A stretch of DNA of 64,000 bases from Bacillota bacterium (GTDB taxonomy: Bacteria; Bacillota; Clostridia; Lachnospirales; Lachnospiraceae), in NCBI GenBank assembly GCA_023398375.1, contig JAEWSH010000084.1:407632-471631 (forward strand), written 5' to 3'. Shown here in pieces: positions 1-9,427 of the stretch. The notes beneath the pieces are model-generated. The model had not been told where the DNA came from, did no database searches, and was given only the letters and a program-made list of their open reading frames with translations. The position numbers and the translations under genes are program-made. Position 1 is the stretch's first letter, and the number at the start of each line of letters is the position of its first letter.

Positions 1-300
1 CCCATTTACTCCAATATCAACAGCTTTTACTAAGTATTCTACTTCATTATGTACGGTCAAAATCAAAATTTTTATATCATCCTTTTTACTACGTAATTCT
101 TCTAAAACTTCTATACCATTTTTATTAGGCATGTTAATATCTAATAATAATACATCAGGTCTAATGTTTTTCAAAATAGTCAAACATTCATTTCCATCAG
201 CTGCCTCTGCAATAACTTTTATAGTTCCGTCAAATTCTAATAATTGTTTAATTCCCTCACGCATCATTGCATGATCATCTGCAATCATTATATTAATCAT
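1..300 (-). CDS. DegU/NarL-type response regulator, C-terminus missing at window edge
   Basis: Translating the minus strand from the ATG at 300 gives an open 100-residue receiver domain running off the left edge. It has the acidic pair D8-D9, the phosphoacceptor D54 in a LLLDINMP motif and T82 in a LILT strand, so it is a phosphorylation-controlled switch. The VHNEVEYLVKAVDIG stretch after the threonine resembles DegU/LuxR-NarL regulators, whose DNA-binding helix-turn-helix lies at the C-terminus, here outside the window. Its start overlaps the stop of the upstream kinase gene (ATGA), so the two are translationally coupled and presumably form one two-component system. The HTH and therefore the subfamily are inferred. 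The stimulus and targets are unknown. Confidence 0.85.
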   Translation of the reverse strand, partial: MINIMIADDHAMMREGIKQLLEFDGTIKVIAEAADGNECLTILKNIRPDVLLLDINMPNKNGIEVLEELRSKKDDIKILILTVHNEVEYLVKAVDIGVNG

Positions 301-1436
301 TTATTACTCCCTTCACTGTAACTTGGCAAACAAATTGTTATTATGGTTCCCTTATTTAAAATTGATTTTATATCAAATTTACCTTTTAATATAGATACAT
401 TTTCTTTTGTTAATAATAAACCAAAATGATGTTTATTATTAGTCTTAGAAATATCAAAACCAATACCATCATCTTCTATATGAATATAAATATTTGATTT
501 AATTTCTTTTATCTCAATCTTTAAATTATTGGCATTAGAATATTTAATAGCATTATTAACACATTCTTTAACAATATGAAAAATTGAAATACTAACTAAT
601 TGATTTGGTATAATTATATCATCAATACTATAAGATATCTGCATATTAGTTTGGATTTGTATTTCAGTAAAATATTTATCAAAAGTTGCCTTTAATCCAA
701 TATCATCAAATTCCATAGGACGTAGATAGAATATAATATTTCGCATGTCATTAATAATTATTTTTATTTTTCTGTTTACATCTAATAATTCCATCTTTGC
801 ACGAATAATATCTTGATCGACAAATTTAGAACTTAATTCGATCTTATGAATAAGATGTGTTAAACTTTGAACTGTATTGTCATGTAAATCTCTGGCAATT
901 CTTTGCCTTTCCTTTTCCTGCATGTCTAGAATTAAATATTTTATTTCTTCGCTATCTTTAAGTTCTGTATTATAATCAGAAAGTAATATATTATTTTTAA
1001 TTCCAATAAGTTTTTCTTTCTCAATTTTCTCCAGTAAAGTATCATCAATATCTTTTAAAAAATCTTCTGTATCATCTTTAATGCTATTTTTTACAATAGA
1101 TTCATCTATACTTTTTAAAACAGTACCCAATTTATTTATTCTTACTGTCAATATATCAATCTTACAATTTAGCTCATTATTTGCTTTCACTAATTTATCT
1201 TTTTCACTATTTTGATTTTGTATTTTTTCTCGATATATATATTGTACATTTCTAGGTGAAAAAAACTCAAATTCTACATCTTCTTTGTCATATAAAGATT
1301 TTAGAAAAATATCTATCTCCTTAATTTTATCATTATTATCGTGTACTTCTTTTTCTAATTTATCTCTGTCGAATAATAAATCCTCATAAACTTGTTTTAA
1401 TAAAATAATATTACTTTCATCCAAGTTATTACTCAA
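297..1436 (-). CDS. DegS-like soluble sensor histidine kinase
   Basis: Autophosphorylating kinase that should phosphorylate the response regulator encoded directly downstream (ATGA overlap). No membrane segment or signal peptide is visible. The first ~165 residues are charged and coiled-coil-like, as in the DegS sensor region. A HisKA_3 dimerisation/phosphoacceptor helix follows with ARDLHDN around H185. An HATPase_c domain follows, with N-box N294/N295 (KECVNNAIKYS), the G1 box DDGIGF at 322-327 and a FGL motif at 338-340. The start is a TTG: the complement of 1445-1450 reads GGAGGG, eight bases upstream. The architecture (cytoplasmic, coiled coil, HisKA_3) matches DegS from Firmicutes, which integrates cytosolic signals for exoenzyme, motility or stress control. 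Which of these applies here cannot be told. Confidence 0.85.
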   Translation of the reverse strand: MSNNLDESNIILLKQVYEDLLFDRDKLEKEVHDNNDKIKEIDIFLKSLYDKEDVEFEFFSPRNVQYIYREKIQNQNSEKDKLVKANNELNCKIDILTVRINKLGTVLKSIDESIVKNSIKDDTEDFLKDIDDTLLEKIEKEKLIGIKNNILLSDYNTELKDSEEIKYLILDMQEKERQRIARDLHDNTVQSLTHLIHKIELSSKFVDQDIIRAKMELLDVNRKIKIIINDMRNIIFYLRPMEFDDIGLKATFDKYFTEIQIQTNMQISYSIDDIIIPNQLVSISIFHIVKECVNNAIKYSNANNLKIEIKEIKSNIYIHIEDDGIGFDISKTNNKHHFGLLLTKENVSILKGKFDIKSILNKGTIITICLPSYSEGSNK

Positions 1437-1637
1437 ATTTTAAACCCTCCAAATCGGTTAAAGATATCATTACTATAATATAATATTTTTTACAGGAATA
1501 AAAGAAAAACTTTTATGTTATAAAATATTAAATATTAATAAATAAATTGTAAGTATACAAAAATTCAACTATAATATAAATATAGAAATAAATAACAATT
1601 TTCGTTTTATTAAATATTAAAAATAAGGAGAACATCA

Positions 1638-2588
1638 ATGAAGTATAAATTTAAAACAATAATCACTTTAACTTCATTAACAACTATATCTATTCATATT
1701 ATTAATAAAATTATATGTTCATTATCTTCTGTAAAAAATAAATTGGCTGGTTCAGAAAATCATTATTATGAATGGCGTTTTGGCAAAGTTAGATATACAA
1801 AAAATGGTACTGGAACACCATTATTATTAATTCATGATCTTACTTTAGGAAGTTCTCAATATGAATTTCATAATATAATTTATTCTTTATCAAAAAATTA
1901 TGAAGTTTATTCTATTGATTTATTAGGTTATGGGCTTTCTGATAAGCCTAAAATAACATATACTAATTACTTATACGTTCAGCAAATCAGTGATTTTATT
2001 AAAAATATTATTGGCAAAAAAACAGATATTATTGCAACAGGAGATGCAGCACCTATATCAATCATGACCTGTCACAATGATCCTAATATCATAAATAAAA
2101 TGATATTTATTAATCCACAAAGTTTATATCAATTAAATACAATTCCTTCAAAACAGACGAAAGCATTAAAATTATTATTTGAGTTACCGATCCTAGGCAC
2201 ATTTATTTATAATCTAATTGCATCAAAAGACAATATACAGAAGGAATTTTTAGAAAAATATATATATAACCCTTCTCATTTAAATATGGATGATATTGAA
2301 GCATATATAGAATCTTCTCATATTGAAGATAGTTCATCCAGATTTTCTTTTTCAAGTTATATTGGTAAATATACAAATGCTAACATCATTCATGCATTAA
2401 AAGAAATAAATAATAGTATCTATATTATAGGTGGGCAGGAAAAAGATGAAATAAATACAATTATTGATAATTATCTATACTACAATATTTCTATTGAGAG
2501 TTCATATATACCTAATACAAAACATCTACCTCAATTAGAGGAACCAGAAGAAGTTCTAAAACAAATTAAACTATATTTAAATTATTAA
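1638..2588 (+). CDS. Alpha/beta-hydrolase-fold membrane-anchored protein, nucleophile apparently lost
   Basis: A 316-residue protein with a hydrophobic N-terminal anchor (about residues 7-30) and an alpha/beta-hydrolase core: the LLLIHDL oxyanion strand at 62-68, IDLLGYGLSDKP at 93-104, and a late histidine in NTKHLPQLEEPEE (H296). The nucleophile elbow, normally G-x-S-x-G, reads G135-D-A-A-P, with no serine, cysteine or aspartate at the expected place (A137). It may therefore be a non-catalytic member or a binding protein. RBS AAGGAG lies at 1625-1630. It is transcribed divergently from the DegS-like kinase gene and converges on rsmG. The reading frame is intact and uses the same AT-rich codons as its neighbours, so it looks maintained rather than decayed. 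Substrate unknown. Confidence 0.7.
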   Translation: MKYKFKTIITLTSLTTISIHIINKIICSLSSVKNKLAGSENHYYEWRFGKVRYTKNGTGTPLLLIHDLTLGSSQYEFHNIIYSLSKNYEVYSIDLLGYGLSDKPKITYTNYLYVQQISDFIKNIIGKKTDIIATGDAAPISIMTCHNDPNIINKMIFINPQSLYQLNTIPSKQTKALKLLFELPILGTFIYNLIASKDNIQKEFLEKYIYNPSHLNMDDIEAYIESSHIEDSSSRFSFSSYIGKYTNANIIHALKEINNSIYIIGGQEKDEINTIIDNYLYYNISIESSYIPNTKHLPQLEEPEEVLKQIKLYLNY

Positions 2589-2608
2589 TAGTGTTTTATA
2601 ATAAAATA

Positions 2609-3334
2609 TTACTTTAATGGTTCTTTAGAAGGAAGTCCTGCTTTTCTTGGAAATGTTTTTGGAGTAATATTTACTTTTCTAATCAATAATAAATTTCTAT
2701 AATAATCTGAACCAGGTAGTTTAAATTCTATCTGGTTTTCTATTTTTCCACCTAATATCTGAATCCCGTTTGAAGCAGAATTTATTTCATCTATAATTTT
2801 ATCAGATTTATAAGAAATAAATAAACCTCCTTTTTTTACAAAAGGCAAACAATATTCAGATAGTGTTGCTAAATTAGCAACTGCTCTTGATACGCTTAAA
2901 TCAAAAGATTCTCTAAACTCAAAAAGTTTTGCATAGTCTTCTGCTCGTCCATGATACACTTTAATACTTTGTAGTGATAAAGTATTTATTACTTCATTCA
3001 AGAATTTAACTCTTTTATTTAATGAATCTAATAATGTAACATTTAAATTAGGAAATGCAATCTTTAAAGGAATACCTGGGAATCCAGCTCCGGTGCCAAC
3101 ATCGATCAAAGACTTTTCATCATATAAATCAACAGACTTTATTAATGAAAGACTATCTATAAAATGTTTAATCACTACTTCATCAAAATCGATAATAGCA
3201 GTTAAATTCATAACATTATTCCATTCAATCAACAAATCATAATAATCTATAAATTGATGATATTGATTCTCACTCAATTGGATATTTAATTCTTGTACAT
3301 ATTTTTTAAAGTTCTCAACTTTATAGTTTTCCAT
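2609..3334 (-). CDS. rsmG: 16S rRNA (guanine-527-N7)-methyltransferase RsmG
   Basis: SAM-dependent methyltransferase that makes m7G527 in the decoding region of 16S rRNA. Its 241 residues are normal for the family. The SAM-binding loop DVGTGAGFPGIP is at 78-89, followed by LNVTLLDSLNKRVKFLNEV and the SRAVANL motif near residue 150, all typical of GidB/RsmG. The ATG at 3334 follows the mnmG stop by about 20 bases with a weak GGTGG upstream, so it is the last gene of an mnmE-mnmG-rsmG unit, the classical order near Firmicute origins. It converges on the hydrolase-fold gene; only about 20 bases separate the two stops and no strong terminator is visible between them. Confidence 0.97.
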   Translation of the reverse strand: MENYKVENFKKYVQELNIQLSENQYHQFIDYYDLLIEWNNVMNLTAIIDFDEVVIKHFIDSLSLIKSVDLYDEKSLIDVGTGAGFPGIPLKIAFPNLNVTLLDSLNKRVKFLNEVINTLSLQSIKVYHGRAEDYAKLFEFRESFDLSVSRAVANLATLSEYCLPFVKKGGLFISYKSDKIIDEINSASNGIQILGGKIENQIEFKLPGSDYYRNLLLIRKVNITPKTFPRKAGLPSKEPLK

Positions 3335-3354
3335 TAATTTAATCCACCGATAAC

Positions 3355-5255
3355 TTATTTTGACTTGTATAAATGCTCTAAATAAACAAGTAATACTGAT
3401 ATGTCAGCTGGAGATACACCAGATATCCTGGAAGCCTGTCCGACAGAAACAGGTCTAAATGATATTAATTTTTGTCTAGCTTCTTTACGTAGACTATTAA
3501 TATCATTATAATCCAAATCTTGAGGTATTAGTTTATTCTCCATTTTTTTAAATTGCTCTACTTGTTTTAATTGTCTTTTTATATAACCATCATATTTAAT
3601 ATTTATATTTACCTGTTCAATAACATCCTCTGATAAAGGCATTCTTTCAGAATCAATCTCACCTAAAATCTCATATGATAATTCTGGTCTACATGCTAAT
3701 TCAGCAAGACTGGTACCAGTTTTAAGTAATGAACTTCCATGCTTTTTTAAAAATTCTTGGATATCTTTTGATGCGCCTATTGTAGTCACTTGTAATCTAT
3801 TAACTTCCCTTTTAATTAAATCTTCTTTATTAATTACATAATCATATTGTTCTTTTGTTATTAAACCTACCTGATATCCATATTTTCTTAATCTCAAATC
3901 TGCATTATCCTGCCTTAACAGTAAACGATATTCTGCACGGGAAGTCATCATTCTATAAGGCTCGTAATTATCTTTTGTTACTAAATCATCAATCAAAACA
4001 CCAATATATGATTCTGAACGATCTAATACTAACAGCTCCTGCTCCTTAATTAATAATGCAGCATTAATACCAGCAATTAAACCTTGCGCAGCTGCTTCTT
4101 CATATCCACTGCTTCCATTGAACTGTCCACCACTAAATAGTCCACTGACAGATTTAAATTGTAAAGTAGGATATAACTGTTTTGAATTAATACAATCATA
4201 TTCAATTGCATATGCATTCCTAACAATTTTACAATGTTCAAGACCAGGAACTGTTCGATACATGGCAAGTTGAACATCTTCCGGTAAAGAAGATGACATA
4301 CCACCTACATACCATTCATTCGTATGCATTCCTTCCGGTTCTAAGAATACCTGATGTCTCTCTTTATCAGCAAATTTTACAACTTTATCCTCAATAGAAG
4401 GACAATATCTAGGACCGGTACCCTCAATAACACCAGCATAAATAGGTGAGCGATCAAGATTTTTACGGATAATCTGATGTGTCTTCTCATTTGTATAAGT
4501 TAACCAACAAGAAACTTGATCTATTTGGACATCTTCAGGATTTGTAGAAAATGAGAAAGGAATCACAATCTCATCGCCAAATTGTTCCTCCATTTTATCA
4601 AAATCTATAGATCGCTTATCCATTCTTGCCGGTGTTCCAGTTTTAAATCTTCTCATTTCTATTCCTAATTTTATTAAGGAATCAGTTAAATAATTAGCAG
4701 GCTGTAATCCATTAGGTCCAGTATAAGTAATAGCCTCACCACATAGACATCTTGCTTTCAAATAAGTTCCTGTACATAAAACAACTGCCTTACATTCATA
4801 AATAGCACCTGTAAATATTTTTACGCCTGTTATTCTTTTCTTTTCATCCCCAATATCTTCAGCAATTAATTCACATACTTCAGCCTGTTTAATTGTAAGA
4901 TGATCCTGATTTTCCAGCACTTTACGCATTGATCGTGAATATTCGGCCTTATCAGCCTGTGCTCTTAGTGAATGTACTGCAGGTCCTTTTGAACAATTTA
5001 ACATCTTGGATTGGATAAAAGTGGTATCTATATTCTTACCCATTTCTCCACCAAGTGCATCTATTTCTCTAACTAAATGTCCCTTTGAACTTCCACCAAT
5101 ATTAGGATTACAAGGCATCAATGCAATACTGTCAACACTTACAGTAAAAATTACTGTTTCAAGTCCCATTCTCGCACAAGCTAAAGCTGCCTCACACCCA
5201 GCATGCCCGGCTCCTACAATACATACATCAACCTGTTCTTTAATTCCACTCATTA
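3355..5255 (-). CDS. mnmG: tRNA uridine-34 5-carboxymethylaminomethyl modification enzyme MnmG (GidA)
   Basis: FAD/NADH-dependent enzyme that works with MnmE to install the carboxymethylaminomethyl group on wobble U34 of tRNAs. The N-terminal dinucleotide-binding motif GAGHAGCEAAL lies around residues 14-24, followed by the MPCNPNIGGSSKG signature. The TGTYLKA and FQSVSGLFSGGQFNGSSGYEE-type regions are also present, as is the helical C-terminal GidA domain. I take the ATG at 5255 (MSGIKEQ, 633 residues). A GTG at 5265 would add a short extension, but MSGIKEQVDVC begins directly at the FAD strand and has GGTG seven bases upstream. It is placed between mnmE (upstream) and rsmG; two small hairpins occupy the mnmE-mnmG spacer. 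Confidence 0.96.
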
Positions 5256-5279
5256 TATACACCAACTTTCAATATAAAG

Positions 5280-5325
5280 AAGAATGCCTTGCATTCTTCC
5301 AAGATAAAAATCTTTGATTTTTATC
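5280..5325 (-). other. Two tandem small hairpins in the mnmE-mnmG spacer
   Basis: Two perfect inverted repeats sit side by side. One at 5280-5298 has a 7-bp stem (AAGAATG, loop around CCTTG). The second at 5303-5325 has a 9-bp stem (GATAAAAAT with ATTTTTATC) and ends on the mnmE stop codon. Neither is followed by a convincing U-tract in the direction of transcription. They may be mRNA-stability or processing structures between the two partner genes rather than terminators. Function is inferred from symmetry only. Confidence 0.5.
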
Positions 5326-6716
5326 TATTTACCCATACAAAATTTAGAAAAAATTTCATTTACCAAATCTTCTCCTACTTCTTCTCCAATAACGTAACCA
5401 AGCGAAATATAGGCATTCATTAAATCAATCGAATAAAAATCTTCAGGCATATTATCCTTTAAACTTTTTTTTACTAATTTTAAACTCTCATAAGCATTAT
5501 CAATCGCTTCCTTATGACGCATATTTGTAATATATACTTCGTTATTAAAGGAAATATTTCCATGAAAAAATAAATCCTTTACTTTATTTTCAAAGATATC
5601 AATTCCTATATTTTCCTTTGTTGAAGTTTTAATTATCAAATCATTATGATCTGAAATACAAAATTTATTTTTTAAAATTTCTTCTGTTACAACAAAATCA
5701 AGATCTGTTTTATTTAACAAGATAATTTTATTCTTTTCTTTGATTAATTTCATGATCTCATCATCTTTTTCATCAAGAGGAATTGATGAATCTACGACAT
5801 ATATAATAAGATCTGCATCTAAAGCATACTTTTTTGCTTTTTCTATTCCAATTTTTTCTACTTCATCATTTGTAATACAGATACCAGCAGTATCAATTAT
5901 ATTTAACTGAATACCATGTAATTTTATACTTTCTTCTAAAACATCTCTTGTTGTACCGGCAACATTTGTTACAATTGCTTTTTCTTCTCCAACTAAGCGG
6001 TTCAATAAAGAAGATTTTCCTGCATTTGGCTTTCCTACAATAACAGTATTAATTCCTTCTTTTAACATTTTACCATTATTTGCAGTACTTAATAATTTTT
6101 CTAATATTAATAATAAATCATTAATTTTATTTATTAACCTCTCATCATAACCATCCAAACTAATATGTTCCGGATCATCAAGTGCAGATTCTATAAAAGC
6201 AATCTCAAAAAGTATGTCTTCTCTTACTTTTCGTATCATATTAGAAAGAGAACCTTTTAACTGACTAACAGAGCTTTTTAGCGCAAATTCGTTTTGTGAA
6301 TTAATTACATCAATTACAGCTTCTGCCTTAGATAAATCAATTCTGCCATTTAAAAATGCTCTCTTTGTAAATTCACCTGGCTCGGCTAATCTTGCACCAT
6401 TTTTTATAATAGTTTCAAGAATATGATTCATAACTAAAATACCACCATGACAATCTATTTCAACGGTATCTTCTGTAGTATAACTGTTCGGAGACTTCAT
6501 TACAATTACTAATACTTCATCAATCAATTCATTTCCGTCATAAATAAAACCATAATGAACGGTATGCGATAAAGCATTCATTAAAGTCTTTTTATTATTC
6601 TTATTACTAAATATTTTATTTACAACAGAAATGGATTCATCTCCACTAACCCTGATAATACCAATACCTGAATTTGTCATTGCAGATGCAATAGCAGCAA
6701 TTGTTTCAGTTTTCAT
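5325..6716 (-). CDS. mnmE: tRNA modification GTPase MnmE (TrmE)
   Basis: Dimeric, K+-dependent GTPase partner of MnmG in wobble-uridine modification. The formyl-THF-binding N-domain (IAAIASAMTNSGIGIIRVSG) comes first, then the helical domain and an inserted G domain. The G domain carries the P-loop GKPNAGKS at 228-235, DTAG at 275-278 and a later NKTD. The protein ends in FCMGK, matching the conserved C-terminal C-x-G-K tail whose cysteine is important for modification. I choose the ATG at 6716 (464 residues): AGAGGTGAT lies six bases upstream, and the earlier in-frame GTG at 6725 is inside that RBS. It is the first gene of the unit, directly after the jag terminator. Confidence 0.96.
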   Translation of the reverse strand: MKTETIAAIASAMTNSGIGIIRVSGDESISVVNKIFSNKNNKKTLMNALSHTVHYGFIYDGNELIDEVLVIVMKSPNSYTTEDTVEIDCHGGILVMNHILETIIKNGARLAEPGEFTKRAFLNGRIDLSKAEAVIDVINSQNEFALKSSVSQLKGSLSNMIRKVREDILFEIAFIESALDDPEHISLDGYDERLINKINDLLLILEKLLSTANNGKMLKEGINTVIVGKPNAGKSSLLNRLVGEEKAIVTNVAGTTRDVLEESIKLHGIQLNIIDTAGICITNDEVEKIGIEKAKKYALDADLIIYVVDSSIPLDEKDDEIMKLIKEKNKIILLNKTDLDFVVTEEILKNKFCISDHNDLIIKTSTKENIGIDIFENKVKDLFFHGNISFNNEVYITNMRHKEAIDNAYESLKLVKKSLKDNMPEDFYSIDLMNAYISLGYVIGEEVGEDLVNEIFSKFCMGK

Positions 6717-6747
6717 ATTTATCACCTCTTTCTGAATAGATCATATC

Positions 6748-6816
6748 TAAAAAAAGAGAGTGTGTAAATTAAAATCATATTAATATCATTTGATTTTAAT
6801 TTACATTTCACCCTCT
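6748..6816 (-). terminator. Strong rho-independent terminator after jag
   Basis: On the minus strand a long imperfect hairpin is formed by about 6791-6816 and 6756-6776; its core is TAAATTAAAATCA paired with TGATTTTAATTTA. The hairpin is closed by GGTG/CACAC- and AGAG/CTCT-type pairs and followed immediately by seven T residues (complement of 6749-6755). It separates the rpmH-rnpA-yidD-yidC-jag unit from mnmE-mnmG-rsmG. Confidence 0.85.
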
Positions 6817-6831
6817 ATTAGCCTAAAAATA

Positions 6832-7455
6832 TTATTTCTTAAGTGTTACTACAACTCTTCTAAATGGTTCTTCACCCTCACTATGAGTAGTTACAAAATT
6901 ATCATTTTGAAGTGCTGAATGAATAATTCTTCTTTCATAAGGATTCATTGGTTCCAATGAAACAGAACGTTTTGACCTTTTAACCTTAAAAGATATATTT
7001 TTTGCAAGATTTTCTAACGTTTCTTTTCTTCTTTGTCTGTAATTTTCAGTATCTATTTTTACCCTTATATAATTTTCAACTTCTTTATTCACAACTAAAG
7101 ATACTAAATATTGAAGTGAATCTAATGTTTGTCCACGTTTTCCGATAAGAACTCCCATTTCATCTCCACTAAGATCAATATCCAAAGAATTATCTTCCAC
7201 ATCAAACTTTACATTAATAACAACTGTTAAATCCATTGCCTCAAATACATCTTTTAAAAAAATCTTTGCTTTATCTTCAATAGAAGTCTTTACTCTTGCC
7301 TTAATAATAGCTGGTTTTGAATTAAATCCTAAAAATCCAGTTGAACCTTCTTCTATAATTTCATACTCTAACTTATCACTGGTTACAGATAGCCTTTGAC
7401 AAGCTACTGTAATTGCATCATTAACTGTTTTTTCTGAAATTTCAATAAATTCCAT
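6832..7455 (-). CDS. jag: Jag/KhpB RNA-binding protein (Jag_N, KH, R3H domains)
   Basis: Cytosolic RNA-binding protein co-encoded with YidC in most Firmicutes (SpoIIIJ-associated protein, also called KhpB or EloR). Three domains are visible. The Jag N-domain covers residues 1-55 (EYEIIEEGSTGFLGFNSKPA). A type II KH domain carries the GXXG loop GKRG at 105-108. A C-terminal R3H domain has R175-xxx-H179 and ends VTTHSEGEEPFRRVVV. It follows the yidC stop closely with GGGGG as RBS. In streptococci the orthologue acts in cell-division and cell-wall control through RNA binding; the same role here is only inferred. Confidence 0.95.
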   Translation of the reverse strand: MEFIEISEKTVNDAITVACQRLSVTSDKLEYEIIEEGSTGFLGFNSKPAIIKARVKTSIEDKAKIFLKDVFEAMDLTVVINVKFDVEDNSLDIDLSGDEMGVLIGKRGQTLDSLQYLVSLVVNKEVENYIRVKIDTENYRQRRKETLENLAKNISFKVKRSKRSVSLEPMNPYERRIIHSALQNDNFVTTHSEGEEPFRRVVVTLKK

Positions 7456-7466
7456 TTCAATACCCC

Positions 7467-8750
7467 CTATTTATTATTCTTTTCATTATACTGTTTGACC
7501 ATATTTGCCTTTGCAGCAATACTTCCTGGTTTTGCATTTTTACTATAAAATTCAGTTGCTTTTTTAATAGCAGCATCTTTTTCTTCCTGTGAGACAGTTG
7601 ATTTTGTATTCACATTTTTTGTACTAATTTTCGCATTAGATGACAAAGACTGTGGAGGTAAACCAGCTTTTTCACGTTTTTTGTTATTCTTTTCTATATT
7701 TTTCTTAATAACAGCATCTATATCAACTTTATCAATATGTTTATTAATAACAACTTGTTGAATACTTCTTACTACTGCTCCGGCTACCCAATAAAGTCCC
7801 ATACCTGCTGGTAACGTATAACAGAAAAAAGCAGACATAAGCGGCATCATCATATTCATTGTTTTCATAGATGAAGCCATTGGATTATCAGCATCTCCTG
7901 AAGTTTGTGCAGGTTGTGGCATTAACTTTACATTTATCCATTGTGTAAATGCAGATAAAAAAGGTATTACCAGTGCAGCTACGATCATTAAATAAGAATG
8001 GCTGCTAATTGCCTGTTTTACCATAAAAGATGGTGAATTTCCAATATTTAACCCAAGAAATGAATTATAATGATTCAATTTTTCTAATGTAGCAGCAACA
8101 TCCCCTGATAAAACAGTAAATTTTTCAGAAATTGAAGTCCATTCTAAAGTAGAAGCTTTATTTAATACATCAATATACGTATTTTTAATATATTCTGTAT
8201 TTCCACTTGTAAACAATTCATTAGTAAATTGCTTTGAATACATTTTAGCTTGAGAAAATCCCTGAATAAATTCTGCACTACCTGACTGACTGATTAAATT
8301 TGTAACTAACGGCTCAAAAGCTTGTTTAATTTGGGTAACATATGCAGGCATACTATAAATAACTCTATATAATGCAAATAAAATAGGCATTTGAATCGCT
8401 AATTGAAGACAACTTCCTGTTGGAGATACACCATACTTTTCATATATATATTTAGTCTCCTGATTCATAGCCATCATAGAATCATTATCTTTTTTATTCT
8501 TATACTTTGCCTGAATAGCTTGAATTTCAGGATTCATCTTTGCAGATAATTTTGAAAATTTTTGTTGCTTATAAGTTAATGGTGTCATTAATAGATAAAT
8601 AACAATTGTAAATATAATAATAGATAATCCAACATTTGGAATGCCAATTAAATTAAGAACATAAAAAATAGCATTCATTAAATAACCCAAAATTTCAGAA
8701 ACAAAACCTATAATAAATGTTTGATTCTTGGTTAGTAAAATACCTGTCAA
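7467..8750 (-). CDS. yidC: YidC/Oxa1-type membrane protein insertase
   Basis: Inserts and folds inner-membrane proteins alone or with Sec. The core membrane segments are visible: NVGLSIIIFTIVIYLLMTPL around residues 39-58, then the charged cytoplasmic helical hairpin (KQQKFSKLSAKMNPEIQ...). QLAIQMPILFALYRVIY, a long extracytoplasmic insert (about 170-245) and two or more C-terminal hydrophobic segments follow. The basic tail (KKNIEKNNKKREKAG) may contact the ribosome. The start is TTG at 8750: GGAGG lies eight bases upstream, and the nearby ATG at 8757 is followed at once by a stop. No lipobox is visible, unlike Bacillus SpoIIIJ. It sits between yidD and jag, the usual order. Confidence 0.95.
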   Translation of the reverse strand: MTGILLTKNQTFIIGFVSEILGYLMNAIFYVLNLIGIPNVGLSIIIFTIVIYLLMTPLTYKQQKFSKLSAKMNPEIQAIQAKYKNKKDNDSMMAMNQETKYIYEKYGVSPTGSCLQLAIQMPILFALYRVIYSMPAYVTQIKQAFEPLVTNLISQSGSAEFIQGFSQAKMYSKQFTNELFTSGNTEYIKNTYIDVLNKASTLEWTSISEKFTVLSGDVAATLEKLNHYNSFLGLNIGNSPSFMVKQAISSHSYLMIVAALVIPFLSAFTQWINVKLMPQPAQTSGDADNPMASSMKTMNMMMPLMSAFFCYTLPAGMGLYWVAGAVVRSIQQVVINKHIDKVDIDAVIKKNIEKNNKKREKAGLPPQSLSSNAKISTKNVNTKSTVSQEEKDAAIKKATEFYSKNAKPGSIAAKANMVKQYNEKNNK

Positions 8751-8777
8751 TATTTCATCCTCCTTGTATATTCCTTA

Positions 8778-8987
8778 TTAAGGAACTGGATCATATCCTC
8801 CCTTCGAAAAGGGATTACATCTTAATATTCTCCATAAAGCCAACAAACTGCCTTTTACAGGCCCATATTTTTCAATTGCCTCTAATCCATATTCTGAACA
8901 TGTAGGAATATAAGGACATTTTGTTCTCTTCATAGGAGAAATATATTTTCTATAAAATTTAATGAAATAAATTAATATTCTCTTCAT
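8778..8987 (-). CDS. yidD: Membrane protein insertion efficiency factor YidD
   Basis: A small (about 69-residue) amphipathic, membrane-associated protein with the family motif RKYISP followed by CPYIPTCSEYGLEAIEKYG and RCNPFSKGGYDPVP. It helps insertion of YidC-dependent proteins. I prefer the ATG at 8987 (MKRILIYF), which gives the usual length. AAGGAAGTG lies about 13 bases upstream, a rather long spacing. A TTG at 9017, overlapping the rnpA stop, would add ten residues but has no RBS. Confidence 0.93.
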   Translation of the reverse strand: MKRILIYFIKFYRKYISPMKRTKCPYIPTCSEYGLEAIEKYGPVKGSLLALWRILRCNPFSKGGYDPVP

Positions 8988-9013
8988 TTTAATTTCACAA
9001 CACTTCCTTAGAA

Positions 9014-9367
9014 TCAATTATAATTAAAAAATACTTTAATAATTCCATGAAGCTTACCAAGATGTAAAAGTGCGCTCTCTATTTCAGCATAGTTAACACC
9101 AGCTGCACTATTTCTTGCTATGACTACTATATCTAAACCACTATTAAATATATTTTCATGTAGTCTGTAACTTTCCCGAACCAGTCTTGCAAATCTATGC
9201 CTTACAATACTGTTTCCAACTTTTTTACTCACAGAAATTCCAAGTCTATTGATATTTTTGTTATTTTCAAACACATACATAACCAGATATTTATTAGCAT
9301 AAGACTTACCATTTTTATAGACATTCTGAAAATCTCTGTTACTTTTCAAAGACTCTGAAAATTGCAT
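9014..9367 (-). CDS. rnpA: Ribonuclease P protein component
   Basis: Basic protein cofactor of RNase P, which matures tRNA 5' ends. The sequence shows the FxxVYKNGKSYANKYLV opening, the GISVSKKVGNSIVRHR region and the RNR-type motif HRFARLVRESYR. DIVVIARNSAA follows, all in family order. I take the ATG at 9367 (117 residues), nine bases downstream of GGGAG; the TTG at 9373 is too close to that RBS. It lies downstream of rpmH behind an attenuator-like hairpin. Confidence 0.96.
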   Translation of the reverse strand: MQFSESLKSNRDFQNVYKNGKSYANKYLVMYVFENNKNINRLGISVSKKVGNSIVRHRFARLVRESYRLHENIFNSGLDIVVIARNSAAGVNYAEIESALLHLGKLHGIIKVFFNYN

Positions 9368-9427
9368 TAACAATTACTCCCATCTATAATTTAAGATCAC
9401 GTAAAGTTGAGCAACTCCTTATTCAGA

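Noticed and set aside
5256..5265. GTG start of mnmG at 5265
   Set aside because: Adds only three residues beyond MSGIKEQ with no better RBS; kept as an alternative, not as the main call.
6717..6725. GTG start of mnmE at 6725
   Set aside because: It is part of the AGAGGTGAT ribosome binding site; the ATG at 6716 gives the standard N-terminus.
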